64,000 nt of DNA from the NCBI GenBank assembly GCA_037693485.1, contig CM075344.1, forward strand, positions 19,924,501 to 19,988,500, given 5' to 3'. The notes under the pieces are model-generated. The model was given only the letters and a program-made list of their open reading frames with translations. It made no database searches and was not told where the DNA came from. This DNA is from Kitagawia praeruptora (taxonomy: Eukaryota > Streptophyta > Magnoliopsida > Apiales > Apiaceae). This document shows positions 1-11,604 of this stretch, piece after piece; position 1 is the stretch's first letter; the number at the start of each line of letters is the position of its first letter. A program made the translations under genes and the position numbers.

Positions 1-892
1 ATATTACCAAAGACAAGAAGCAAATTGTAATGTCGTGCTGGTGCTAGTATTAAACCAAACTCATTTCGATTGTAATGTAAAAGTACTCCATAACTGTCCA
101 ACAGAGTTGGTGTGCTCTGTTACTAACTAGGAGCTCTGTATTGTATCATTACTTCTATTCCGATGGATTTTGTCAATTTGTCAAAGTATGAGATTTGTGT
201 ATTGTCCGATTGGACTAACTTGATAATTTACGGAAGTATTTGGTTTTCCAAATTTGGTTGAGTACTTTTAGTTTGCTAGTCTCTTGGTTGGTTGATTTTT
301 AGTTTGCAAATCTGTTGGAATTGGCAGATTATTGGTTTGGTTTGTGTTGGGATGTAATATGTACATGTAATTTTTTTTTTCTATCCTTACTAAACAGACA
401 ACAGTTATTCTAGCAGGCAATGTTTATAACCGTCTTCTAAATAGGATCAAACAACAGTTTTCTGCTCTGTTGTATGAAACCCATTTATCTCACAATGTTA
501 ATAACCATTGTCTATCAACTTTCCTTCTGACAACGGTATTTAAAACACATTGTCTGATTTTCCATACAACAACACTTCCAATAAACTGTTGTCTAACTTA
601 CACCACGGCTTTGTCCAAAAGCGTTGTCTGAAAATAATATAAAGTTGTCTACATACAACAGTTCTACACACTTGTATGAAAAGATTCACACAACACATAT
701 ATTCTAGAACTGTTGTCTGATTTTATTAGAGCGTACCGCTCAGACAATGGTTGCAAAACTGTTGTCATAAAAAGACTCCGACAACAGTTTTACGAGGACA
801 AAACTTTCACCGTTGTTTATTTTTTCGGGACAACAGTTTTTTGTTTAACTGTTGTGTGAAATGTGTTGTCTGATTGAGTTTTTCTTGTAGTG
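1..892. mobile_element. Right-hand part of a CACTA DNA transposon
   Basis: The right terminus reads cttgtagtg, the reverse complement of the CACTACAAG end typical of CACTA (EnSpm) elements. The 3 bp TAG at 893-895 follows it. From about 400 to 860 there are many short copies of ACAACAGTT in both orientations, for example near 400, 450, 585, 650, 707, 755, 780, 830 and 846. Such subterminal repeats are what CACTA transposases bind. The left terminus is not visible, so the element probably starts before the window. No transposase reading frame is seen. A paralogous stretch at 58481-58500 lacks the element and has a single TAG, so it acts as an empty site and fixes this end. Confidence 0.75.
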
Positions 893-1250
893 TAGTCTAG
901 TCTACAAATACTTAAAGTTAAGTCCAATATTTCATTATTTGAATTTGTATTTCCAGGAAAGGAACATCTCCTGGAGACTATCATCACACTCACCTCTTTT
1001 TAAACCTGCAGTTCTACCTTTCTGTTTGTTGGAAGGAATTGAGTGAAACACTCTAGACAAATTTTGAACAAAATTAGAGGTTTAAGGATGTAGGAATGCA
1101 AAAATTTTATACGATTAGATTTGCGAAAAAAAAAGTACTCATTGGGAAGGAGGATTGGATATTCATTCTCAATTTGGTAGATTGAGTATTAATATGGATA
1201 TTATATGAATGAAAATTATAAATATTTATATGTAGCCAACTCCTTTTTAA
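893..1250. repeat. Segmental duplication block A, copy 1
   Basis: This stretch matches 58490-58815 along its whole length in the same orientation. Shared text includes tctagtctacaaatactt and atctcctggagac. Copy 1 carries about 30 extra bases around 1140-1170. The match stops near 1250. The partner copy lies in an intron of the DUF1517 gene, so this is probably a stranded intron fragment of a duplicated gene. No coding sequence was seen. Confidence 0.85.
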
Positions 1251-1889
1251 CATAATTGCTAAATGTATTAATTAATTGCTTTACGCAGTAATCTGAAGTT
1301 ACAATCTTGCCCTCAATCAATGAGTTTGATTATCTGACTTCAATATTGACTTGCACGTTTTCAATGTTATTAAATGAACTTTCCTTCATTACATTTTGGA
1401 ATCATGCACTCATCACTTCTCGTTAAATTAAATACAATTAAATTTTCATGTTTACGTTATGTTTGTTTAATTTTATATTTTAAAATTTTAAATATACATT
1501 TTGTTAAGTCAATAATCTTTCCAAATTTAAATTTAATATCCTTTATTATCATACCTGAGTCTATCACACGTCAGTTAACCAATCAGAATCGAGAAATTAT
1601 TTTAGAACCAATCAGAGCTAATTCCTAAAATTTAGACATTTCTTTATTTACAATCTCACCCTACCTCTTTAACCATGGTTAGTTAACACTTCTAATTTAA
1701 AACAAATTATTAGAAAAACACAATTTTAAATTTGAAATCAATCACGATATACCACTATATATTTTAAATTAAATTTCATAATTAATCATTCATTAATCAA
1801 CCACTCTTTTAATATAAAGTCAGTTATAATCATATTATCATACATTATAAACTGATTTGTTTAATATTACAAAGTAAATATCACTAAAG
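1251..1889. other. AT-rich intergenic DNA, nothing recognised
   Basis: Very AT-rich sequence with no convincing reading frame, terminal repeats or RNA gene. The 84-codon open frame at 1374-1628 has the composition of random AT-rich DNA, and I do not call it a gene. Confidence 0.6.
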
Positions 1890-2720
1890 GAGTTGAAGCG
1901 AGATGCACAATCATGATCTACTTAGGAAACTCATAAACTGCAACTATTGTTAAAGTGATGGTATCATAATGATAGTAAGAGGCATACTTTATCTTTAAAT
2001 AGTCCGTAAAAAAAACTCACTTTTAACATTTACTATTAAGACAGAACATTACATAAATAAATTGGAGGTAAAGGGAGCCTAATGTTTAAGGTTGGTACAT
2101 GAGAAATACTTTAACCATGGATGACCATTGACCAATGTCTGCAAAGGTACTATAAAGAGTGGAAGGCCTGCCTGTATGATACTTTAACAAATGCCATTAT
2201 CTACAAAATCAAATATTTTATACTATCTTCAATTTAAAAAAGGTAATAAAGTGTTAGTTTGTTAATGAACTAATGACATCAAAAGAAACAAGGATAAATT
2301 TACCTTAATGGTCTCCAAATCCAGAGTAAGAATCCTGGCAGTACAAAGTCCCCGAAAGGCCGAAACATATCACAAACCCGGCCAAAACACTTTTTCATAT
2401 TTTTAATTTGGTTTAATACTCATGTATCCAATGACATCCAATTATGTATCTTCACATTCTCCAACTCTGAAGCTTCGAATGCAATTGAAAAGAAACCAAA
2501 AGAACTGATATGGCAGATTTTCTGTGAAGTAACCAATATCTTAGCAAGATGAGTTGTGGTAGTAATCAAGTGGTCATTATTTCGAGGTTCACCAAATGGA
2601 GACGATCTATAACCCAATCATGCATTATGCTTGCCTTGAAAGACAGGGTGATTGGGTGAGATTCTGTAAGTTGACAAGGTGGCCTTGAAAAGGCAAGTAG
2701 ACTTAGAGATCATGAGGCCT
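1890..2720 (-). pseudogene. Truncated F-box/LRR (FBD-type) gene fragment, copy 1
   Basis: This is a partial tandem duplicate of the F-box pseudogene at 3731-4933. The part from about 2311 to 2700 corresponds to 3738-4125 and includes the segment encoding HLAKILVTS followed by SSFGFF. The downstream non-coding part 1890-2300 matches about 3425-3735. The F-box itself is missing. Similarity stops near 2720, where unrelated sequence begins. Frame changes and truncation make it a pseudogene. Confidence 0.7.
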
Positions 2721-3424
2721 CAAGGAAAAGGGTTTTAATAACCATTGTTGATCCAAGAGGAAATATGATTTGTTTTACAATGCTTAACTTGTTGGTGGTT
2801 CTGTTGGAATACTAAACGTTCAGCAATTGTTGCAGGATGTTCCTAACGGAAAAGAGCTTTAGATGAATGAAATGAAAAGAAAACTTAGCAGAGATGTACT
2901 TGATCCAGGTGGAAGAAAGTTAAGAAGTGCAAGATCCACCATGAGGATTTATATCTCAAGGAGGGAAAAATATTAGGATGACAGTAGTACTAATGGTAAT
3001 AAGCTAGGTAGAAGTAAAGATAAGAATGAGGTAGTACCTTACAAGAGGAATACTTGAGTCTTTATAAGAAGAGGGGTAATTGAGTCTTTTTATAATTAGT
3101 TAGTTACCTGAGTCTATACTCTATATACAGTGGTAATGACTGTATATTTGAGATGAATTTGAATATCCGAAAATGGATTTTCACCATTTCTGTCTCTTTC
3201 TCTCTATAGTGTCTCTCAGTCTTCTTACTCGAGCTATCTCTCTCTAATTCTCTGCTATCTCTCTGAATCTATCCTATTTCTGCTATTATCTCGCTGAATT
3301 CGATCTCTAATCTAATCTGCCATATTTCTCAATCTCTCTGAACTGTTTACTGCATTTCTTAACATTTTACAACACATAAAACCAAAAAAGCATTCGAACA
3401 TACAACTCAAAAACCTATAGTTCC
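2721..3424. other. Unassigned sequence between two F-box copies, with a pyrimidine-rich tract
   Basis: This stretch separates the two F-box duplicates and has no counterpart in either. Between 3180 and 3340 it is rich in TCTCTCT runs, as in the leader or R/U5 part of some plant retrotransposons. I could not find paired LTRs or target-site duplications, so no element is called. Confidence 0.4.
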
Positions 3425-3730
3425 GGACTGATACTCATAAACTGCAACTATTGTTTACCAGATGGTTCATAAAGAAAATAACAAGGGTACTTGCTACTTC
3501 AAATAGTCCGTCAAAATACACTCACACAAAAAATTTACTATGAAGACAGAACATTACATGGATAAGTTGAAGGGGAAGGGACAGTTATGATAAAGGTTGG
3601 TATGTGAGAGATACTTAACCAATGCCACTAGTTACATAATCAAATTACTTACTATATTCAATTAAAAAAAGGCAATGAAGTGATAATAAACTGAAGGCTA
3701 TAACATCAAAAGAAACAAGTATAAATTCAC

Positions 3731-4933
3731 CTTAATAGTCCCTAAATCCAGAGTAAGAATCCTGGTCTTGCAAAGCCCCCGAAACATATCAGTAATCCGG
3801 CCAAGATACTTTTTCACATTCTTCGTTAGTTTACTAGTCCCGGATAGTTTGATAGTCCTGCATCCAGAGACATCGCATAATTTTATGTTCACATTCTCCA
3901 ACTACGAAACTTCAAATGAGATTGGAAAGAAACCAAAAGAACTGAAATTGCGGATTTTCCGTGAAGTAACCAAGATCTTAGCAAGATGAGTATCGGTAGT
4001 AATCGCCTGGTCATTGATTTCAAGGTTCACAAGTTGGGGACAATCTATAACCCAATCATTCATTATGCTTTCATCGAAAGACAGGGTGAGATTCTGTAGA
4101 TTGACTAGTCCCCGTAAGAAGCCGATTGCATTTTCCTTAGGAAATTCGATAACATCCAATGTAAGAGTTAATGAAGCTGGTAAATCTCAAGATTTTGAGG
4201 GCACATTGCAGCTTATCAGAGAAAGAGTCTTAAGAGAAAGCAAAGTAACGGCATCTGGTAAGTTCAAATTATTAAGATACAGCGACTCTAAAGAGGACAA
4301 GCAGTTCAAATTATTAAGATACAGCGACTCTAAAGAGGACAAGCAGTTCAAATATGATTCCGGTAAGGTCATCCTTCTTAATTGTGGCAAATCAAGAGTT
4401 GTTAAAGCTGGTAAATCCCAACAACGATCCGATTCTAGCAGGTGATCAAAATGCAACTTCAAATTGAGTGTTTTTACGGAAGACGAACTAAAGGTGGATA
4501 ACTCAATAGGATTAAAATAAAAAGGGAAATCAACTTGAAGGTGTTGCACATTGTGTGAAATTGCATAATCAAGAAACTTGCGATATAAACACCATGGTTG
4601 GTCACGAAATACACACATACGAAATTTCAAAATATCATAAGCATGGTTACGATGAGACAAAAAGTTTTCAGCCAACTTCAAATCATGATCAATAATATTG
4701 AGAAAAGGGAGACTAGACCATAAGAGTGTCCATCGTTTCGAGAGAACGCTGGTTTGAACCGCTAATTTCATATCGGAAAAGGAGAGAATGTGATGAATGA
4801 GGTCATCGGGCAAGCTACTCAATCTGTCTTCCCCAATTGATTCTTGTTGTTGATGATTAGTTGTAATTGTGCATCTCCTCTTTTTCTTCTTCTCCAACTT
4901 CTTCGTTATTATCTGACCTTCCATTTTCTCCAT
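3731..4933 (-). pseudogene. F-box/LRR protein of the FBD family, exon 1, with two in-frame stops
   Basis: The product would be a substrate-recognition subunit of an SCF ubiquitin ligase. From the ATG at 4933 the frame encodes a lysine-rich N-terminus, then an F-box at about residues 38-70 (core LSSLPDDLIHHILSFSD followed by VLSKRW), then leucine-rich repeats. The frame is broken by TGA at 4189-4187 and TAG at 3904-3902, yet stays in the same phase through both. The first exon ends near 3731 at a GT donor. Residues encoded by 4263-4346 are an exact 42 bp tandem duplication (NCLSSLESLYLNNL twice), which adds an extra half-repeat. The rest of the gene is not found beyond the donor. It could be a recent pseudogene, or the first stop could be skipped by splicing, but two stops make decay more likely. 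Confidence 0.75.
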
Positions 4934-5154
4934 TGGTTGCTTTTTCTTCTCCCTTTGTCAAACACCGAAACCCTAGCTAGCACTCCCGATTCTTACCCAT
5001 TTTGTCTGCCTATGCCTCTCCCCCAACCATAACCTCTTCCTTTTTGTATACTTTTTGACCTGGCATACTTTCCTATTCATACTTTTGTATCATTTCTGTC
5101 GCGTAAAAGTGAATATAAATAAATAAATCTTTAATATATTTATATCAATGAGTA
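4934..5154. other. Upstream region of the F-box pseudogene
   Basis: Presumed promoter and leader of the minus-strand F-box pseudogene. It contains aaccctagctag near 4970, similar to teloboxes found in plant leaders. No TATA box could be placed with confidence. Confidence 0.35.
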
Positions 5155-5520
5155 AAGTTATATGGACTACTTACTTAGAGTACATATATATTTTGCATTT
5201 ATAATTTTGCAAAACTTATTACATGAATATTACTATTTCATTAGAAATCTTGAAAATTTTGTATGTTTTGCTAACAAAAAATTGCAAAACGAATTGTTCT
5301 GCAAAACACATTTGAATTGCAAAACATATATGTTCTGAATGCAAAACATAAAAGATTTTCAAGATAAATATATTGCAAACCATACATGATTTTCAAGATT
5401 ATCAATGAAATTATGATATTCATATAATAAGATTTGCAAAATAATAAATTTTAAAATGTTTTGAATGCAGAACGTATATGTACTCCAAATACTCCAATTA
5501 AATGAGTACTGCCTAGAACT
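5155..5520. repeat. MITE-like element with imperfect inverted ends
   Basis: The left part contains agagtacatatatattttgc and the right part, read in reverse complement, contains ggagtacatatacgttctgc, so the ends form an imperfect inverted repeat. Between them the word GCAAAACA recurs in both orientations. There is no coding capacity. A clear target-site duplication was not found, so the superfamily is open. Confidence 0.45.
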
Positions 5521-5537
5521 TTTCTCTTATATCTATA

Positions 5538-7252
5538 TCTATACTAAATTGGAGTAATAAATAAATATGGATATGATTGTTATTAGTTTGGTTCAATAGT
5601 TGAACAGTTAAAAAATTAGTGAATGTCAGATATTTAGTAAATAGATGATAACCGTTAGATCTAATAATAAGGATTATTTTATATTTAAAATCCTTTTCTA
5701 AAGATCCAAGGTTCGAATCCCGGTAACAACAAATTTATATTAAGATTTTATATAATTAGTTAAAAACCATGTCATTTATTAAATTACTATTATTATTACT
5801 AATAATTTTATTAATTAATATTAAAAAATTAAATTATATCCATAATAAATTATTATACTCTATTTTGTTTAATCATATAATCTATAAACTAGTATAATAA
5901 AATCATATTTACATACAATATTATTAAATCATGTATTAATATACAAATAAATATACACATGTATTATATTTATACATATATTTATTATAAAATATTAATA
6001 TTTAAATATATAAATATAAATATATTTATATCGTGTACTTTCATATCGTGTATGCAAATAGTAAATTTAAATAGACCTAGCAATTCGTTCGTATCATATA
6101 CTTTCGTGTCATGAATATTCGTATCTTTTTTTTTGCTAAATCGTGTACATTTGTATTTCGTGTATGGGAATGCTAAACCCAAACACGACCCATTAAGAAT
6201 TCATGTCGTTTCGTGTTCATGTACCTTTATTTCGTATATGTTTCATGTCGTATTTCGCGTACTTCTAAATAAAAATATAATAAATAAATTAAATATTAAA
6301 ATATTATATTTTTCAGTTAAGTTGTTACTAGTTGACTCTTAAGTTTTTTTTAGGGAAGTTGACTCTTAAGTTAATAATTCAAGTTAATTATGGTCAAATC
6401 TTGTTAAACTTGAATGTTAAACTACTCAGTAAGCGATGTAATTTATGCTGAGTCTTCCATTAGCTCTTTCATCTTTGCGTGGTAGGACTCATCTGTCATG
6501 GTGGGAAGCTAAACTCGAAAAAGTTCGAGAAATAGAGAACGATATAAATAAAACTCCGCAACCTAGCTACAATGAATCAGGTGATGAGGAGGCGTCAATT
6601 TTTCGTTGACATTGCTTTCATCTTCGTTGGAAAGGATAAAGATGAGACTGCTCATATTTTCAAAATTTATGATATTGTCCAGACGTTTGAATATCAGTTC
6701 CAGTGGAAAAATGTCTATTAAGAATTGATGAGGATAATAAGTTTCAGATGCATAACCTTATACAAGACATGTGTAGGGAAGTTAGGAACAAGAGCAAAAA
6801 CAAATCAACATCTCGAGGATTGTTACCAGATAGATGCTTGAATCCTTGGGAAGCAGTACCACTAAATTCCGCTATTATTAGAGAAATTGAGTTTCAGATA
6901 GTTGTTTTTTCATCTAAAACATGTTACCTTTTTAATTTTTTCTAACCAAATTCTCTATTTTTCCAATTATATTATGGGCATTCTATTTAATAAAATAAAA
7001 AAAATATTTATAATTACTAATAATTAACCAATTATCCTTTTCAACTAAAATCATCATCTTTTCTAAATTTCTAACTAAAATCTCTCATTTTTTAGAAATA
7101 TTACGGATAACATTTATATAATTATCATCAAATAATCTCATTTAAAAATTTTAAGCATTCAAAAATCATGTTTTAAAAAAATTAATTCAAGTTAATGTAA
7201 AATTTTCATAAAATATTAAAAAAATATGTGCATCGCACGGGTTTGAAGCTAG
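5538..7252 (+). mobile_element. Non-autonomous Helitron carrying an NLR fragment
   Basis: The 5' end reads TCTATACTAAATTGG after an A at 5537 (an alternative start is 5532). The 3' end has the hairpin GTGC-ATC-GCAC at 7228-7238, followed 10 bases later by CTAG at 7249-7252, with T at 7253. A 5' TC, a short 3' hairpin, a CTRR end and insertion between A and T are the Helitron hallmarks. No RepHel reading frame is present, so the element is non-autonomous. It carries a decayed NLR piece (6455-6945). Confidence 0.75.
6455..6945 (+). pseudogene. TIR-NLR disease-resistance gene relic (ARC2 to winged-helix region)
   Basis: Translating across frame changes gives pieces of the NB-ARC end of a plant TNL immune receptor. 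First comes a segment like the GLPLAL-SSLRG region (SSLRGRTHLSWWEAKLEKV, about 6455-6525). Next is VDIAFIFVGKDKDETAHIF (about 6606-6662), the family's FLDIACFF motif region. Then comes CLLRIDEDNKFQMHNLIQDM (from about 6706), the MHDL region. There are several frameshifts and stops and no LRR part. It lies inside the Helitron and on the Helitron's strand, so capture is likely. No function is expected. Confidence 0.8.
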
Positions 7253-9420
7253 TAACTAATAAAATCATAGTAATATACTAAATAATATTAAAATACATCC
7301 AGTTTTTATTTCGATTAATCCCTCCGATTAATCTTGATTTATCGAATAATCCTAAAGAAAAAGATAAAGTAGGATAATTAGTAGAAAAAGAAAGAAAAAA
7401 GAATAAAGAGGATAGGCGGTGCAATCAAAGCCGTTAAAAATTGAGGAAAAATCAGAAGCGTTAAAAGGGGTGGGTAGGTAAAGTTGGGGCGGAGCATCCA
7501 GATCCAATATATATAAACCAAACAACCCCTCCATATCCAATACATCTCCCCCAATTTAACCCTAGTTCTTCTTCTTTTCCCCAAAAACTTGAAATTTGGT
7601 ATTTGATTCCTGTAATTGGCAATTCATATTGCTTGCTTTTCTCAAAAAGTTTCGATCTTTATACACCTATCCTCTGCAAATTCCCTGTGTAGCCATGAAT
7701 TAAGATTGTTTCACTTCATAGTTGGGATTTTTATTCTTCAATTGTAAGCAATTCTCCCCTTTTTTCATTGAATTCATGTTCATTTGTGTATTAATATTCA
7801 AAACCAAGCTTTCAATTTGTTATTTTTCATTGATTTTGATTTTGAATTTGAATTGAAGCTTTCAGTATTTTATTTTTCATTGATTTTGATTTAAAGCCCT
7901 TCAATTTTTGATTTTAATTCAAACACATTCAATTTTTGATTGTGATTTAAAGCTTTCAACTTGTAAATCATTTTTTTTTAAAATTTTATTTTGAGTTTGT
8001 ACTGCAGCCACCAATTATGATCATGGGCTCCCTTTTTTTGTTCTTTCTTCTTTATTTGTGATTTTGGATTTCATGTACTCTCAGTTTTCATATTTTAATA
8101 ATGCATTTATGTATTTTTTTTATTCTTGATTTAGATGTCCAATGAGATTTTTGAAAACCTGTGTAACAACTGCTTGAGTTATCAGTTGAATTCAACTGCT
8201 TGGTAATTGCTTTGCGCAATTGCCAATTTATTTAGCATGTTTTCTCATATTTTAATAATGCATTTATGTATTTGTGTATGTGTTTCTGTGATTTTAACTA
8301 TAGATCAGGTCTCCCCCCTCCCTGTCCCGTGTCTGTTTGATTTTAATAGATCCAATGTATTGATTCTTGATTTAGATGTAACAACTGCTTGAGCAGATTT
8401 TTATCTATAGCTCATGTCTCTTTTTTGATTCCTCCTGTGCGTGTTTGACTTTAGAGATCCATTGTGCAGATTTTTGATTTAGATGGCCAATCAGATTTTT
8501 GGTTATCCAATTGTTTGTGGTTCTAGTGTCTGTTCACATACTATATGTTATTGCTTTGCAACTAAAGATTTTAATATGTTAACTGACTCGCTATATTTTT
8601 AATGACTTCACAAGTACTATAACTAAAAGAGTATCATGTGCGTGTTGTTTTAAATATACTGTATGTATATTTATGTATGGAATTGTGTTTGGAATTTGTT
8701 TTAAGAAGGATAAAACTGATTTAGGTGTTTTTGGTGAGTAGGAGAACTCGTCTCGATTGTGTTTATTAGTTTTATACACTGTGTGTGTTGAATTTGAATG
8801 TAATGGAGTTCGTGTAGTAGAAGTGTAATTATCTCAAATGAAGGAGTAAAATAGTAGTAATAGAATCTTTGATCTTATTGAAGTATGTAATTGGTTTGTA
8901 GATGAGAGTTTAGCAGGTGTTGTCATTTGATAACTTTATGCTCGTGTATGAATTAGTTGATTGTAGTTTAGACTTGATTAAGAATTTGGCAATCGATGAT
9001 TAAGTGGAGTGAGAATGAATGCCATTATCTTTGTATTCGAATCCCTATTTGAATGTAGTATTTATTCACGTATCTGTGTATGTATGTTAAGAGAATTGGT
9101 GTATTGCTCATTCTATGACTTTCCCCAAATCGCCATACATGACTTTTTGAAAATATAGCTAATAAAACATCAATTCGTCCCAACAAAGGGTTCAGGAAAA
9201 TCCTTTCTCACCATACTGATTTTAAGTCAAGATCATGTATAACTTTATAGGTCTATTAATTTTTGTTACTTTGTGTGATATGCCTACTGAGTTTTTTTGA
9301 CTTTGTGATGTTTTACAGTTTCACTTGAATAATAGACGTGTTCTTGTTTTCAAGAACTTACAAGAACGTTTTTCCTGAGATTTTATAGACAATTAATTTC
9401 TTTTTTTTTTATGTAAGCAG
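7253..9420. other. Non-coding stretch, leader- and intron-like
   Basis: No protein-coding similarity seen. Around 7555-7690 the text resembles a plant 5' leader (accctagttcttcttc). The following 1.7 kb is T-rich like a plant intron and ends with the acceptor at 9418-9420. The words ttcatattttaataatgc and gtaacaactgcttgag each occur twice (around 8085-8175 and 8240-8395), pointing to a small internal duplication. It may be the leader and first intron of the BOBBER1-like pseudogene. Confidence 0.4.
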
Positions 9421-9750
9421 CTCCCAGTGCTAGCAATGGCCTGGACATGGAGAACTACAGTTGGAGTCAATCCCTGCAAGATGTCACTATCAACATTCCC
9501 TGTGCCTCTTGGAACAAAGTCTAGGTCCATTTCGTTTGAGATGAAGAAAAACCATCTGAAGGTGGGACTGAAGGGTCAGCCTCCAATCATTGATGTAAGT
9601 GCTTTGTGCATTTTGTGTTCATGCTATTTGTCATACCTTCACATTTAGTTTTCTCGAAAAATGTCATTGTAATACGTATTGATCTACTGTTGACATATTT
9701 GCAGGGAGAGCTCTATCAATCAATTAAGGTTGATGATAGTATCTACCAAA
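9421..9750 (+). pseudogene. BOBBER1-like NudC-domain protein, two partial exons
   Basis: BOBBER1 is a small-heat-shock-like co-chaperone with a CS/NudC domain. Exon 9421-9594 follows an AG acceptor and ends at a GTAAGT donor. It encodes SNGLDMENYSWSQSLQDV in one frame and then, after one extra C near 9500, KKNHLKVGLKGQPPIID in another. Both are strongly conserved in plant BOBBER proteins. A second exon begins at 9705 (GELYQSIKVDDSIY) and dissolves after about 45 bases. The C-terminal half of the CS domain and the tail are missing. The frameshift and truncation make it a pseudogene. Confidence 0.85.
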
Positions 9751-10760
9751 TATTTGTAAATATTTGGTTAAAGTTATTTCGAGTTACCGAATGGTTTGCT
9801 AATTTCCAGGAGGCCAGATTACTGCCTTGGACCTCATTTACGGCAGATGCTCTCTTATGGCTGTACACGTCTGGAAATCGTCGTAGTATAGAGTACATAT
9901 GAAGATGTTACTCGTGACACTAATAGAGGCCACACTGTAGCAGCTGTGGCCGATTGCTTTTGCCTGGCAAATGATGCCTGGGTTTTAAGGTGCTTTTCTG
10001 TCATGTCTATTAGAAAGTGTATTTGCAGTATAGAAGTATGTTGTTACATTCTTTCTTATCTTTCTGAAAATCAAAGCACCTTGACCTGGCTGATGATATT
10101 CAAGTTCAGATTAATCTTTGTATATTAACTTCCAGTTCATCCAACAGGAGTTAAGATGCCATAAAAGATAGGCTTTTTTCTTTAAAAGTTGATATAACCA
10201 TTTTTTAAAGAGCAAAATTCCCCTAAATACCCGCTTGTAGCTTTAAAGCCTACATCTACATGTATTCATTTTGTCGTTATAATTTTGCATCTGAGTTGAT
10301 GGTATTCATGTATTTATTATAGGTTGTTGCCCATATGATGCCCGATCTTCCAAAAATGTTGGTGTCGAGAGGGACGGGCTTAAAATCCATCCTACACTTG
10401 TTATCCGTGGAACTGGACTCTCTATGAACTGTGGAAACCTGGAAGGTGTTATTCATTTCTGATTTCCTGTAGGATTTTTGTTTGCTTAAATATTCTGATG
10501 CGTTGATATCAACCTTTTATTAAATACTCTCTTCTTAAGGTACTAATATGCTAATTACATCTGTACTGAGCAGCTCGTGGACATTGTAAAATCTTCGGGA
10601 ACTAGATTTAGCTCGGATGGATGATCTGGGGTTGAAATGGTTTGGACCCGTGTAGCAGAGGTAAGTGAACACACTGATAGTTTTTTTGGAATATATCAAA
10701 GTAGGTTGGTGATGATTATAATCTGTCAATTCTTTCAAGTTTCTTTTGGTTTAATAGGAC
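9751..10760 (+). other. Unassigned exon-like pieces downstream of the BOBBER1 fragment
   Basis: Three short stretches look like exons but do not continue the BOBBER1 protein: about 9811-9990, 10323-10446 (includes DGLKIHPTLVIRGTGLS) and 10572-10660 (includes QLVDIVKSSGTRFSS, followed by a GTAAG donor). I could not recognise the parent genes. In-frame stops occur in each. They could be captured fragments of other genes joined to the BOBBER1 piece, or decayed host exons. Confidence 0.35.
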
Positions 10761-10789
10761 ATTCACAACAGGATATATAAGTAATAAAT

Positions 10790-11020
10790 AGAAAATAATA
10801 ATAAATAATTTATTACACAGAAACAAAGGTAGCCAAATAGATTTAGAGAATAGTAATAAATCCACATGAGAGAATAATTTATTACACAAAAACAAAAGGT
10901 AGCCAAATAGATTAGACAGGCAAATAGATTATTAGACAGTGACATCCTCCTCATTCTTCTTAGCAGTGACATACTCCTCATTCTTCTTAGCAGTGACATA
11001 CTCCTCATTCTTCTTAGCAG
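10790..11020. repeat. Two small tandem repeats
   Basis: At 10797-10920 a roughly 70 bp unit containing aatttattacacaaaaac and aggtagccaaatagatt occurs twice. At 10937-11020 a 27 bp unit containing gtgacatactcctcattc occurs three times. Read on the minus strand, the 27 bp unit encodes a 9-residue repeat (AKKNEEYVT), suggesting a decayed charged-repeat protein, but no gene could be identified. Confidence 0.6.
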
Positions 11021-11604
11021 CATGTTTCTTCCTTTCAATTAGAAGATTGATGAGCTTCCACAACAAGTTCAAAATCATGACCCAAACTTCAAAGCTTTTC
11101 ACAATGACATTGAAGTTGCCAATGGCTGAAAATCAATAGGAAAGTAATTGATAAGTAGGAAAAAAACAACAAAAAAGTAATTACAAGATATTGAAATTCT
11201 TACGCTTGTAGACGATTGAGAGAATCTCAATGAGGTCTAGAAGAGGGTACTGGTCAGTGACCCAAGCAGGGTGCTCATCAGGATTTAGTGGGCTTCTTTG
11301 CAGCCTTTTCCCCCTCCTCCAGCCTTGGAAATGTTGATGGGTCCTCCTCCAGCCTTAGGGATGTTGATGGGCCTATAATTATTAGGCTTAGGTGGCCTGT
11401 TGCATGACACAGTGGGTTGCCTGATGGCAACTGTAGGTAGTAATATTTGTTAATATTTGGAAATAAAAAATAATAAATTTATGCAATGTGTTGTTTGTTT
11501 TGTGTAGGTGGTGGGCATCAAAAAATCAGATAAAGAAGAAAGAAGACTGAAACAGTTGGGTGTGTGTGTGGGGGTCATATCATGTTCTTGTGACAATATA
11601 TGTA
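11021..11604. other. Unassigned DNA up to the second Helitron, including the left flank of a tandem repeat
   Basis: On the minus strand 11285-11400 encodes a glycine/proline-rich stretch with two similar units (PINIPKAGGG and PINISKAGGG), but no complete frame or known family. From about 11555 the text catgttcttgtgacaatata is the left half of the unit repeated at 23380-23740, interrupted by the Helitron at 11605. Confidence 0.4.

Noticed and set aside
1374..1628. 84-codon open frame
   Set aside because: AT-rich, Ile/Leu/Asn-heavy, without similarity or flanking gene signals.
3168..3345. Pyrimidine-rich tract as part of an LTR retrotransposon
   Set aside because: No second LTR, primer site or target duplication could be found around it.
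5710..5723. GGTTCGAATCCCGG resembling a tRNA T-arm or Pol III B box
   Set aside because: No foldable acceptor stem, anticodon arm or convincing A box lies upstream. It sits inside the Helitron and is probably coincidental or a very old tRNA-derived scrap.
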